DNA of 38,024 bases from Rikenella microfusus (lineage in GTDB: Bacteria; Bacteroidota; Bacteroidia; Bacteroidales; VadinHA17). Location: NCBI GenBank assembly GCA_020722575.1, contig DYKN01000026.1, forward strand, positions 1 to 38,024. The letters run 5' to 3'. Made by a program: the position numbers and the translations under genes. Shown in pieces: positions 16,878 to 24,609 of this stretch (position 1 is its first letter; each line of letters starts with the position of its first letter). The notes beneath the pieces were generated by a model. The model did no database searches. It had not been told where the DNA came from and was given only the letters and a program-made list of their open reading frames with translations.

Positions 16878-17849
16878 ATGAAAAGATTTGTTTTAATTCT
16901 GTTTAGTTGCATAATTGGCTTATCGCTTTGTGCACAACAAGTTACAGGCTTTACGTACAAGCTTGATAACGGGATAAATGTAAAAATGGAAAAAGCATGG
17001 TCGCGAGTATGGGTACAACAGACTCAGACCAACTTTGCTTCCAATGAACAACCCCAGTCAGTAGTGGTAAATGTCAGGGTGATGGGAGAGTTGACAAAAG
17101 GTCACACCTTCAAACTTACAAGTGCAGGTAAAGATATAAAGCTAAAGGATGCGGCACCTGGAACTTACGACCTGAGAGTAACTTCCTCATTAGCAGGAAA
17201 ACCAGGTAATATTGTCACTAATATAAGCGGAGTGGTTGTTAAGCCAAAAATGAAAACTACTGTCAACGTAACCATCTATGATTACCAGATTAATATTGAG
17301 GAGTCACCACTATCATCAAAAGGACTGGCGAGCTATGACTTTAAAATTAACAGATACAGAGGTAATAATGATCAGACCTACAATCAGGCTCAACCTGTTT
17401 TCTATGCAAAAGGTTCAAAGGAAAAGGCAATAAACACTGATGAGCCATCGGGTAAAAACAGCGGAAAGATAAAACCGGGAACTTACGATGTTCTGGTTAA
17501 TATTGAAATTCCTGGTTTCAACCAGAAGGTATGGCTGGAGAACTTTGCCATGAAGGCAGATGTAAGTTATAGGGTTACAATTAATATGAATTCAGGTGAG
17601 ATTATGTATGGTGGTACTGTAAGGGATGTAACAAAATTGCATCTGTATCCTGCTGGTACGGCCGACAAAGTACAGGGAGGTGGAAAGCCTGACAGGATAG
17701 CTGAATTTCTTGTCTGCGAACCGCCAACAGTAAAGTTTCCCTGCATGCCTGGTACATTCGATGTATTGCTAAATATAGGAAACGGGAAAAAATATGAATG
17801 GAGAAAAGGAATTATAGTTAGAACGGGAACAGTTGCCGTTGTTAAGTAA
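16878..17849 (+). CDS. secreted protein with three PGTYD-type repeats
   Basis: A 323-aa protein with a signal peptide (MKRFVLILFSCIIGLSLCAQ). It was not recognised as a named family. The mature chain holds three spaced units built around a similar strand: PGTYDLRVTS (about 95), PGTYDVLVNI (about 202) and PGTFDVLLNI (about 295). The last two are followed by a lysine/tryptophan segment (NQKVWLENF; KYEWRKGII). This looks like tandem beta-sandwich domains such as carboxypeptidase-regulatory or Ig-like folds. There are no catalytic motifs and no sorting domain. It may be a periplasmic or surface binding protein. It is a single gene with its own promoter box and a strong terminator. Confidence 0.82.
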   Translation: MKRFVLILFSCIIGLSLCAQQVTGFTYKLDNGINVKMEKAWSRVWVQQTQTNFASNEQPQSVVVNVRVMGELTKGHTFKLTSAGKDIKLKDAAPGTYDLRVTSSLAGKPGNIVTNISGVVVKPKMKTTVNVTIYDYQINIEESPLSSKGLASYDFKINRYRGNNDQTYNQAQPVFYAKGSKEKAINTDEPSGKNSGKIKPGTYDVLVNIEIPGFNQKVWLENFAMKADVSYRVTINMNSGEIMYGGTVRDVTKLHLYPAGTADKVQGGGKPDRIAEFLVCEPPTVKFPCMPGTFDVLLNIGNGKKYEWRKGIIVRTGTVAVVK

Positions 17850-17880
17850 AATAAAAAATGATACTGTTTTAAAAGTTTAA

Positions 17881-17908
17881 AAAATCCGGCTTGCCGGATT
17901 TTTTTTAT
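17881..17908 (+). terminator. intrinsic terminator of the secreted repeat protein gene
   Basis: AAATCCGG (17882-17889), loop CTTG, CCGGATTT, then a T run to about 17907. It lies about 30 bases after the stop codon. The flanking A run could allow some function on the other strand, but no gene ends there. Confidence 0.88.
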
Positions 17909-17926
17909 CAAATGAAACAGGGATCA

Positions 17927-17956
17927 TTGTTATAAGTCAGATAATATGCAACTTTG
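17927..17956 (+). promoter_or_regulatory. possible promoter of the UPF0316 gene
   Basis: TTG at 17927-17929, a 19-base spacer, then CAACTTTG at 17949-17956. The spacing fits and the -7 box differs from TAnnTTTG by one base. It lies 23 bases before the start codon and just after a terminator, where a promoter is needed. Confidence 0.28.
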
Positions 17957-17979
17957 CTTTTTTAAAAAATTAAGACATT

Positions 17980-18579
17980 ATGGAAATATCTTTCTTCGAC
18001 AGCCAGCTTTTTAATTACATGATTCTTCCTGGCCTTATCTTTATTGCAAGAGTTTGTGATGTGTCGATAGGTACTATGAGGATAATATTCGTTGCAAAAG
18101 GCAAAAAGAATATAGCACCTTTTCTTGGTTTTTTCGAAGTGCTGATATGGATTATCGCTGTAAGCCGTATTATGCAAAATATTGATAATTACATCTGCTA
18201 TGTAGCCTATGCAGCTGGCTTTGCAACCGGTAACTTCGTAGGGATGCTAATTGAAGAAAAACTGGCAGTAGGTACACAACTGATAAGAGTAATTACACCA
18301 CGAGAAGGAAAATATCTGGTAAAAATGCTTAACTCAAACGGATTGGGTGCTACTCTCGTTGAAGCATCAGGTGCCAAAGAAAATGTAAATATTGTATATT
18401 CAATAGTTCACCGAAACGACATACCCGAAGCTCTGAGAATTATCAATGCTTTCGATCCAAAGGTTTTTTTCACTGTTGAAGACGTCAGAACAACCAGCGA
18501 AGGAATTTTTCCAAAAAGAAAAATATCTTCTCAGTTTTCTTTGATTAATGTTTTAAAAAGATGGAGACCAGGAAAGTAA
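17980..18579 (+). CDS. UPF0316 (DUF2179/DUF5698) membrane protein
   Basis: A 199-aa protein with about three membrane spans in residues 10-90 (FNYMILPGLIFIARVCDVSIGT is the start of the typical UPF0316 pattern, followed by MRIIFVAKG, LGFFEVLIWI and GFATGNFVG). A soluble C-terminal DUF2179 domain follows (about 105-180, EGKYLVKMLNSNG, VYSIVHRNDIP, FFTVEDVR). DUF2179 occurs in several bacterial membrane proteins and may bind a ligand; its role is unknown. It starts after a terminator and is followed 51 bases later by the SNF2 helicase, so co-transcription of the two is possible. Confidence 0.9.
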   Translation: MEISFFDSQLFNYMILPGLIFIARVCDVSIGTMRIIFVAKGKKNIAPFLGFFEVLIWIIAVSRIMQNIDNYICYVAYAAGFATGNFVGMLIEEKLAVGTQLIRVITPREGKYLVKMLNSNGLGATLVEASGAKENVNIVYSIVHRNDIPEALRIINAFDPKVFFTVEDVRTTSEGIFPKRKISSQFSLINVLKRWRPGK

Positions 18580-18630
18580 GTCAGTATTTCTGTAAAAATT
18601 TTCATCAGAGATATAAAAGGTAATATTTTT

Positions 18631-21561
18631 ATGGAAGAAAATACATTTCTTTCACTTGTTCTTGTAAAAGACAGGAGATGGAATACCATTTTGTTGCCTT
18701 ACCTCTTCAGGAAGAGTAATGGAAAAGATTATTTTAATATTGCCGAAAAACTTCTCCCGGATCCGGATGAAGAGACCATAATAAATCTTCCTCCGGAATT
18801 ACGTGAAATAGTAACAATACTTAATGAATATTCTGATAGAAAACTTTTCAAACTTTTCTCAAGAAATAAAAACTTAAGAGAATTTCTTGAAAATATTGAC
18901 GGTAAAAAGATTAGAGAACATATCAGGCCGTACATTGAGAAAAGGATATATAAATGTCTTGAAATCGCAAGAAATGAGTCTGTTCCCGTATTCTGGCAGA
19001 AGTCGGATTTAAAAACATTTCACAGGGAAGATCTGCTTCAGTTTGATCAAGGGGATGCTTTTCCAGTTTTTAGATTTGAAAAGGAGTATGACCGGGGTAT
19101 TTACAGACTTTCATTAACTGTTAACGGGGAGCCTCTTGATATCAGGAAGAACAAAACAGAGGTTATCTGCTGTTCTCCATGCATAATAAAGAACGGCAAC
19201 CGACTGATCTTTGTTTCGGGAATTGACGGTTCCAAAATTGTTCCATTTCTAACAAAAGATGCTATAATAATTCCTCCTGCTTCTGTTAAAAAATATTTCT
19301 CTTCATTTGTTCTCAACACAATAAATAATTATAATAATGTAGAGACAAAAGGGTTCGAAATAATTTTCCCGGAGGCTGAAAAGAACGCTATAATCGATAT
19401 TGAGAGAGGCCTTACCGGATCACCGGTTCTAACCCTGAGGTTTTCTTACAGTGGTAAAACCTTTTATTCAGTCGATAAAGAAAAATCGGTAACATTGTTT
19501 GATGATTACAACGGTAAATACACCTTCAGAAAATATTTTCGTGACTTTGTCTGGGAGGGGGAATGTATCAGTATACTCGGAGGAATGGGATTTAGCTCTG
19601 ATGACCGGGTAAATTTTACCATATCCAATCTGTCAGGTGAATATGAAACTGATCTTTATGCTACCCTTGAGGCGGTGAATAAGAATTACGATGAACTCCT
19701 GAATGCTGGATTCACTATAAATGCTGACAGACTCGATAAGAAATTTAATATTGGTTCATTGCATTTAGACATTGACTATAGCGTTGATGGTGACTGGTTT
19801 GACGTCAGAGCACTTGTAAAAGTAGGAGGATTTGAAATACCATTCATCCGTTTAAGGAGACATATCCTTGAAGGTAATAGAGAATTTGAACTTCCTGATA
19901 AGACTGTAGCAATTCTTCCCCTGGCATGGTTTACACAATACCGGAATGTTTTTGAACTGGGTGAGACAATTAATGATACACTTAAGATACACAAACAACA
20001 TTTTTCTATTCTCAGTGACATTGTGGATGGGAAGCAAAATGATGTTGTTGATAAGCTCGAAAAGCTTTCGATGCCTGAATCGCTTGGTGTTATGATACCT
20101 CCGGCAGAGCTGAAAACTGAACTCAGGAGTTATCAGTGTGATGGACTTAACTGGCTTTACTGGCTTCAGTCGGAAAATCTGGGCGGATGCCTTGCCGATG
20201 ATATGGGTCTGGGGAAAACCGTTCAAGCACTTGCACTCCTTCTTTTTAACAAAACCAGAGTTGTAGAAGAACCATTTTATTCGGACAACCCTGCTGAACC
20301 CACACTTTTTGACCAGCCTTTTTTAAAGAGAAAAACTTCACTGATAATTGTCCCTGCTTCACTTATTTGCAATTGGGATATGGAAATCAGGAAGTTCGCG
20401 CCATCACTCCGGGTCTATATTTACAGAGGTAACCAGCGGAAGAAAAATATCTCCTTCTTCAGTGACTATGATATTATCCTATCGAGTTATCATATTATCC
20501 GTCAGGATATTGAAATGATATCAGGGTTCAGTTTCCATTATATTATCCTGGATGAAAGTCAGGTGATAAAAAATCCTTCCTCTATGATTTATAGGTCAGT
20601 TAACATGCTAAAATCTGATCACAGGTTGGTTCTTACAGGTACTCCTGTTGAAAATTCACTTTCAGATCTCTGGGCTCAGCTTAATTTCGTTAATCCTGGC
20701 CTTCTGGGAAATCTTGCCTATTTCAGAAGGGAGTTCGTGAAACCGATAGAAAAATTGAAAGATAAAGATAAGGAAGAACGTCTGAAAAGGATTATCAAAC
20801 CTTTTATTCTACGAAGGACGAAGGAAATGGTTGCATCAGATCTTCCACCTCTTACCGAGCAGGTTATTTATTGTGAAATGACCGGTGATCAGGCTGAAGC
20901 TTATGAAAAGGAAAAATCAGCAGTGAGAAATGCCATTCTTAGAAGTATGGAGATGCATGGTAATGAACAGAATACAATTATGGTTCTTCAGGGACTTATG
21001 AGGCTTAGGCAGATCGCAAATCATCCAGCCATGGTGACTGAAGATTATGCAGGAAGTTCGGGTAAATTTGAGATAGTGACAGGCGATATAGAAAATGTTC
21101 TTGCAGAAAACCATAAAATCCTTGTTTTTTCTTCGTTTGTGAAAAATCTTAAGCTTTACGCTGATTACCTCGAAGAAAAAGGGATAGGATATTCAATCCT
21201 TACCGGTGCAAGTACCGGGAGAGGAAAAATCGTTGACAATTTCCAGAACAACCCCGACAGAAAGATTTTTCTTATTTCCCTCAAAGCAGGTGGAGTGGGG
21301 CTCAACCTGACAGCAGCTGATTATGTATTTATGCTTGATCCATGGTGGAATCCAGCAGCGGAAATGCAGGCTTATAGCAGAGCTCATCGAATAGGACAGA
21401 ATAAAAATGTCTTTGTGTACAGGTTCATATCTACAATGACCATTGAAGAAAAAATAATCAAACTTCAGGAAAAAAAGTCGAAGCTGGCTGATACTTTTAT
21501 CCAGAGTAACAATCCACTTAATGAGATTGACCTTGAGACAATACTTAAGATAATTGAATAA
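18631..21561 (+). CDS. SNF2/HepA-family DEAD-like helicase
   Basis: A 976-aa Swi2/Snf2-type ATPase. Residues 1-480 are a long N-terminal region with no recognised motif. The SNF2 ATPase core follows: Walker A ADDMGLGKTVQ with K529, motif Ia SLIIVPASL, Walker B ILDESQ (641-644, Ser where DEAH or DEAQ is usual), LTGTPVENSLSDLW. The helicase C-terminal domain contains KILVFSSFV, SLKAGGVGLNLTAADYV and RAHRIGQNKNVFVYRF. Such proteins move along double-stranded DNA or strip proteins (RapA type recycles RNA polymerase). They also occur in defence islands, but no defence partner gene lies here. It lies downstream of the UPF0316 gene on the same strand. Confidence 0.93.
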   Translation: MEENTFLSLVLVKDRRWNTILLPYLFRKSNGKDYFNIAEKLLPDPDEETIINLPPELREIVTILNEYSDRKLFKLFSRNKNLREFLENIDGKKIREHIRPYIEKRIYKCLEIARNESVPVFWQKSDLKTFHREDLLQFDQGDAFPVFRFEKEYDRGIYRLSLTVNGEPLDIRKNKTEVICCSPCIIKNGNRLIFVSGIDGSKIVPFLTKDAIIIPPASVKKYFSSFVLNTINNYNNVETKGFEIIFPEAEKNAIIDIERGLTGSPVLTLRFSYSGKTFYSVDKEKSVTLFDDYNGKYTFRKYFRDFVWEGECISILGGMGFSSDDRVNFTISNLSGEYETDLYATLEAVNKNYDELLNAGFTINADRLDKKFNIGSLHLDIDYSVDGDWFDVRALVKVGGFEIPFIRLRRHILEGNREFELPDKTVAILPLAWFTQYRNVFELGETINDTLKIHKQHFSILSDIVDGKQNDVVDKLEKLSMPESLGVMIPPAELKTELRSYQCDGLNWLYWLQSENLGGCLADDMGLGKTVQALALLLFNKTRVVEEPFYSDNPAEPTLFDQPFLKRKTSLIIVPASLICNWDMEIRKFAPSLRVYIYRGNQRKKNISFFSDYDIILSSYHIIRQDIEMISGFSFHYIILDESQVIKNPSSMIYRSVNMLKSDHRLVLTGTPVENSLSDLWAQLNFVNPGLLGNLAYFRREFVKPIEKLKDKDKEERLKRIIKPFILRRTKEMVASDLPPLTEQVIYCEMTGDQAEAYEKEKSAVRNAILRSMEMHGNEQNTIMVLQGLMRLRQIANHPAMVTEDYAGSSGKFEIVTGDIENVLAENHKILVFSSFVKNLKLYADYLEEKGIGYSILTGASTGRGKIVDNFQNNPDRKIFLISLKAGGVGLNLTAADYVFMLDPWWNPAAEMQAYSRAHRIGQNKNVFVYRFISTMTIEEKIIKLQEKKSKLADTFIQSNNPLNEIDLETILKIIE

Positions 21562-21907
21562 TCTTCAAAAGCTATTTTTTTTCAATTAATAGATAACTTC
21601 CCTGTTTACGACAGATATCTGTTATTTTGAAGGTTAATATTTAAAGCTGTTTATAAGTTAAATGCAGTTATGGATTACCATTGTAGTAAATCATTTTAGG
21701 AGCTATAAAATATAAATTGATAAACGAACCATAATTTGAGATATATATAACTTTTAAATCAAAAAATAAGATTTTTTGATTTTAATTAAAAAATTTTTTA
21801 GCAATGATAATATAATATAATTAAATATAGTATACCTTTGTGCCTGTTTTTATACAATATATAACCCAAAAAAAATTTATAAATTGTCAAATTAAAAATG
21901 GTTGAAA
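21562..21907. other. AT-rich intergenic region with lipoprotein promoter and leader
   Basis: About 345 bases between the helicase and the lipoprotein gene, very AT-rich in the second half. No gene or strong hairpin was seen. It holds a TAnnTTTG box at 21833 and then a 67-base leader rich in A. A six-codon reading frame (21898-21918) overlaps the lipoprotein start out of frame and is probably chance. Confidence 0.55.
21833..21840 (+). promoter_or_regulatory. putative -7 box of the lipoprotein gene
   Basis: TACCTTTG, matching TAnnTTTG, 67 bases before the ATG at 21908. The A-rich leader that follows is typical of well-expressed Bacteroidota genes, which lack a strong Shine-Dalgarno. Confidence 0.42.
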
Positions 21908-22504
21908 ATGAAAAGTAGAATTTTATTTGGTTTAGCAACTGTTATTCTGGTTGCAATGATATCGGCTTGTGGTAAGCTTCCACAGGCTCAGATTGATGAA
22001 GCTAATGCTGCTATAGATTCAGCAAAGGCAGTCCAAGCTGATGTGTATCTTCCAACTGACTTTGCTGCTCTTCAGGATTCAATGAATGCAGTTAATGCAT
22101 ACATTGAAGGGCAGAAGTCAAAGCTATTCAAGAAGTATGGTCCTGCAGTTGAAGACCTGAAGGCAATTGTTACACTTGCAAAGAGTGTTCAGGAAAATGC
22201 TGTTACAAAGAAGGAGGAAGTAAAGAAGGAGGTTGAGAATATGATGACTGAGATTAAAGCTCTCGTCGAAGAAACTGACAAACTCTTCCTCAAGGCTCCT
22301 AAAGGGAAAGAAGGCAAGGCTGCTCTTGAGCAGATGAAAGCCGAGATGGGTACAGTTAGTACAGCTATTACCGAAGCCCAGACACAGTATGATAATGGTG
22401 CATACATGGATGCTCTTAATAAGATTAAAGCAGCCATGGAAACAGCTACCAGAGTTAACAACGAACTGAAGGAAGCTATTGTTAAAGCAGGTGGCCGAAT
22501 CTGA
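21908..22504 (+). CDS. helical lipoprotein with DUF4398-like start
   Basis: A 198-aa lipoprotein. The signal peptide ends in the lipobox ISAC, so C21 is probably lipidated. I use the ATG giving MKSRILFG; an in-frame TTG two codons upstream is less likely. The mature part is almost all helix-forming, Ala/Lys/Glu-rich, with heptad-like runs (KKEEVKKEVENMMTEIKALV). The first stretch, ANAAIDSAKAVQADVYLPTDF, resembles DUF4398-type helical hairpins and a segment of the next gene's product. No enzymatic motif is seen. Gene order (lipoprotein, two L,D-transpeptidases, membrane protein) suggests an envelope or peptidoglycan-tethering role. This is inference. A terminator follows before the next gene, so this gene may be expressed more strongly than the enzymes. 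Confidence 0.87.
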   Translation: MKSRILFGLATVILVAMISACGKLPQAQIDEANAAIDSAKAVQADVYLPTDFAALQDSMNAVNAYIEGQKSKLFKKYGPAVEDLKAIVTLAKSVQENAVTKKEEVKKEVENMMTEIKALVEETDKLFLKAPKGKEGKAALEQMKAEMGTVSTAITEAQTQYDNGAYMDALNKIKAAMETATRVNNELKEAIVKAGGRI

Positions 22505-22515
22505 TTTTAAATATT

Positions 22516-22581
22516 AAGCTTTCAAAAAATTACTGTGCTGCGAGTTTAGAACATAATAAGCTATCTATTATCTGAAAGCTT
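22516..22581. repeat. 9-bp inverted repeat with 48-base spacer
   Basis: AAGCTTTCA at 22516-22524 and TGAAAGCTT at 22573-22581 are exact reverse complements. The spacer contains a smaller ATAATA/TATTAT pair. It lies in the 3' untranslated region of the lipoprotein transcript, before the terminator, and could form an extended RNA hairpin. Confidence 0.45.
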
Positions 22582-22648
22582 GATTAAAAATTTAACCACC
22601 CTGATAGGGGATAAGGGGTAGGGAAAAGATTCGCAGAACAGCCCTTGA

Positions 22649-22676
22649 CCCCGGGATTATTCCCGGGGCTTTTTTT
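22649..22676 (+). terminator. strong intrinsic terminator or attenuator before the L,D-transpeptidase gene
   Basis: CCCCGGGA (22649-22656), loop TTAT, TCCCGGGG (22661-22668), then C and a run of seven T. It is a textbook terminator by sequence, yet the next start codon is at 22682, five bases beyond the T run. The enzyme genes must therefore rely on read-through, on an internal promoter inside the stem region, or on controlled antitermination. Confidence 0.88.
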
Positions 22677-22681
22677 AAGAA

Positions 22682-23806
22682 ATGGCCGGAAAGAAAAAAT
22701 TTATAGTAATTTTACTTATTGCAACAATTCTATTATTTGTTGCAGGGATATCATTTTTAGTTATATTAATGACATTGCCCGAACCGCCTGATAAGGAGAT
22801 AAAGATGGCTATTGAGGCTCTATCTAATGCATCATCGGGCCAGGCCAGGGTCTATTCCCCAGAGCTTTATTCAAAAGCAGAGGCAGCATTTGACTCTGCA
22901 ATGGCTATCTGGAAAAGGGAAAACACTAAAATAATTTTCCTTAGAAATTACGATGAAGTGACAGGATATGCCAGATTGGCGCAACAAAAAGCCAACGAGG
23001 CCGCTATAAATTCAGAAAAGAACAGCAAAAACCTGAAAGAACGAATCAGACAGAAAATATCATCACTTGAAAAAACCAATGCGGAAATAACCAGAATTTT
23101 TTTAGGATTCCCTATTAGTAATGAGATCAGATCACGTCTTTCAAGAGGCCGGATGCTTCTTAAAGAGGCTGAAATAGCCTTCAGAAACAATCAGCTTCTG
23201 AAAGCAAATATCAAGATCTCTGATGCTGAATACCTGTTAGAATCAATTTATGAGAAACTAATAACAGATATCAGGGAATATTTCAAATCTTTCCCGGACT
23301 GGCAAAAATGGTTAAACAACTCTATTAACACCTCAAGAAAAAATAAATCGTATCTAATACTTGTTGATAAGTATGCTCATAAATGCTACCTTTATTATGC
23401 CGGAAGCAAAAAGTATGAGTTTGATGCCGATCTGGGAAGGAACTGGGCTGAAGATAAAAAGATTGCAGGCGACAGAGTTACACCGGAGGGGATGTATAAA
23501 ATTATAGCAAAATATCAGGGAAGTGCAACAAAATACTATAAGGCCCTAAAACTCGATTATCCAAACGAAGAAGATATTGAGCGGTTTAAAAAGGCAATAT
23601 TAGATGGAATTATTCCTCCATCATCAAAACCAGGTGACGGGATCGAAATTCATGGTGACGGAGGAAAAGGAACAGACTGGACAGACGGGTGTATTGCACT
23701 GAGAAATGCAGATATGGATAAATTATTTCCTTTTGTCACTACAGGTACACCTGTTATAATTATTGGATCAGAAAAGAGGCTTGATGAGATCTTAAACAAC
23801 AAATAA
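22682..23806 (+). CDS. L,D-transpeptidase (YkuD) with helical periplasmic domain
   Basis: A 374-aa inner-membrane anchored enzyme. A single span (about 5-30) leads to a helical region (35-215) whose start, IEALSNASSGQARVYSPELY, resembles the upstream lipoprotein. The YkuD domain follows (about 222-368) with H324 in EIHGDG and catalytic C337 in TDGCIALRN, where the canonical motif has SHGC. The insertion around 270-315 (YYKALKLDYPNEEDIERF) is typical of longer YkuD proteins. Such enzymes make 3-3 crosslinks or attach proteins to meso-diaminopimelate in peptidoglycan. The start codon lies just after a terminator. Its stop overlaps the next gene's start by one base (TAATG), indicating translational coupling. 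Confidence 0.93.
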   Translation: MAGKKKFIVILLIATILLFVAGISFLVILMTLPEPPDKEIKMAIEALSNASSGQARVYSPELYSKAEAAFDSAMAIWKRENTKIIFLRNYDEVTGYARLAQQKANEAAINSEKNSKNLKERIRQKISSLEKTNAEITRIFLGFPISNEIRSRLSRGRMLLKEAEIAFRNNQLLKANIKISDAEYLLESIYEKLITDIREYFKSFPDWQKWLNNSINTSRKNKSYLILVDKYAHKCYLYYAGSKKYEFDADLGRNWAEDKKIAGDRVTPEGMYKIIAKYQGSATKYYKALKLDYPNEEDIERFKKAILDGIIPPSSKPGDGIEIHGDGGKGTDWTDGCIALRNADMDKLFPFVTTGTPVIIIGSEKRLDEILNNK

Positions 23807-24597
23807 TGAAACAAGAGGAAGAAAATGGAACCGGGAACCATCAAGGAAGTTTTTCCGAATCAGAAATGGTTCAAATGATTACCCGCTTTTTCAGGGCGGT
23901 TTTAAACAATAGAATCATTATCAATACCTTCAGAACTATTGCAAAAATTCTGTTTGTAATTTTTATAGTAATCTTTTTCTTCTCATTTTTCTTCTATATC
24001 GTACCTTTTGTTCAGGACAACGGATCAAAGCATTACAAAACAAAAACAGTTTTTAAGAATATCTCAAGTAGCAAATCCGAATATAGGCGGGTTGTTAATT
24101 CAATAAAAAACGAAGTCAATAAACTTTCAATGCGATATAGGTTGCTGACACCCGGTCAGTCTTATCTTGTTATCAATACAGTTGATAACAGATTCACCCT
24201 TTTTCGTAACCGAAAACTCATTAGAGAAGGATTTTGCAGTTCAGGAAGCTATATCAGGCTTGTGACTCCTGAAGGTTCGAGAGAATGGATATTCAGGACG
24301 CCCAAAGGAATCTTCAGAATTCAGCAGAAGGTTGTAAAGCCAATGTGGATAAAACCCGACTGGGCATTTATTGAGGAGGGTCTGCCCGTACCACCACCTA
24401 ACCACGAATCACGATATGAAAGAGGTGTTCTGGGAGATTATGCACTAAGCCTTGGTGACGGATACCTTATTCATGGAACATTGTACCAGAGATTCATTGG
24501 TATGCCTGTGACACATGGCTGTATCCGACTTGGCGATCAGGATCTTGAGGAAGTTTTCAAAACTCTAAATGTTGGTTCAAAAGTATTTATCTTTTGA
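23806..24597 (+). CDS. second L,D-transpeptidase (YkuD)
   Basis: A 263-aa enzyme with a cytoplasmic start rich in charge, one membrane span (about 43-65) and a periplasmic YkuD domain (about 120-263). The active site is canonical: H223 in LIHGTLY, H237 and catalytic C239 in THGCIRLGDQD. The substrate loop MPVTHGC is intact. It overlaps the preceding transpeptidase by one base, so the two are made together. The two enzymes differ strongly outside the catalytic motif, so they probably act on different acceptors, for example crosslinking against protein attachment; this is inference. The next gene starts 12 bases later. Confidence 0.93.
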   Translation: MKQEEENGTGNHQGSFSESEMVQMITRFFRAVLNNRIIINTFRTIAKILFVIFIVIFFFSFFFYIVPFVQDNGSKHYKTKTVFKNISSSKSEYRRVVNSIKNEVNKLSMRYRLLTPGQSYLVINTVDNRFTLFRNRKLIREGFCSSGSYIRLVTPEGSREWIFRTPKGIFRIQQKVVKPMWIKPDWAFIEEGLPVPPPNHESRYERGVLGDYALSLGDGYLIHGTLYQRFIGMPVTHGCIRLGDQDLEEVFKTLNVGSKVFIF

Positions 24598-24609
24598 TTT
24601 TAAAATTTT

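Noticed and set aside
18631..21561. SNF2 helicase as part of a phage-defence system
   Set aside because: No methyltransferase, nuclease or phospholipase D gene is adjacent; the neighbours are a UPF0316 protein and an envelope operon.
21898..21918. Six-codon reading frame overlapping the lipoprotein start
   Set aside because: Its frame differs from the gene, it has no ribosome site and such short frames are frequent in A-rich leaders.
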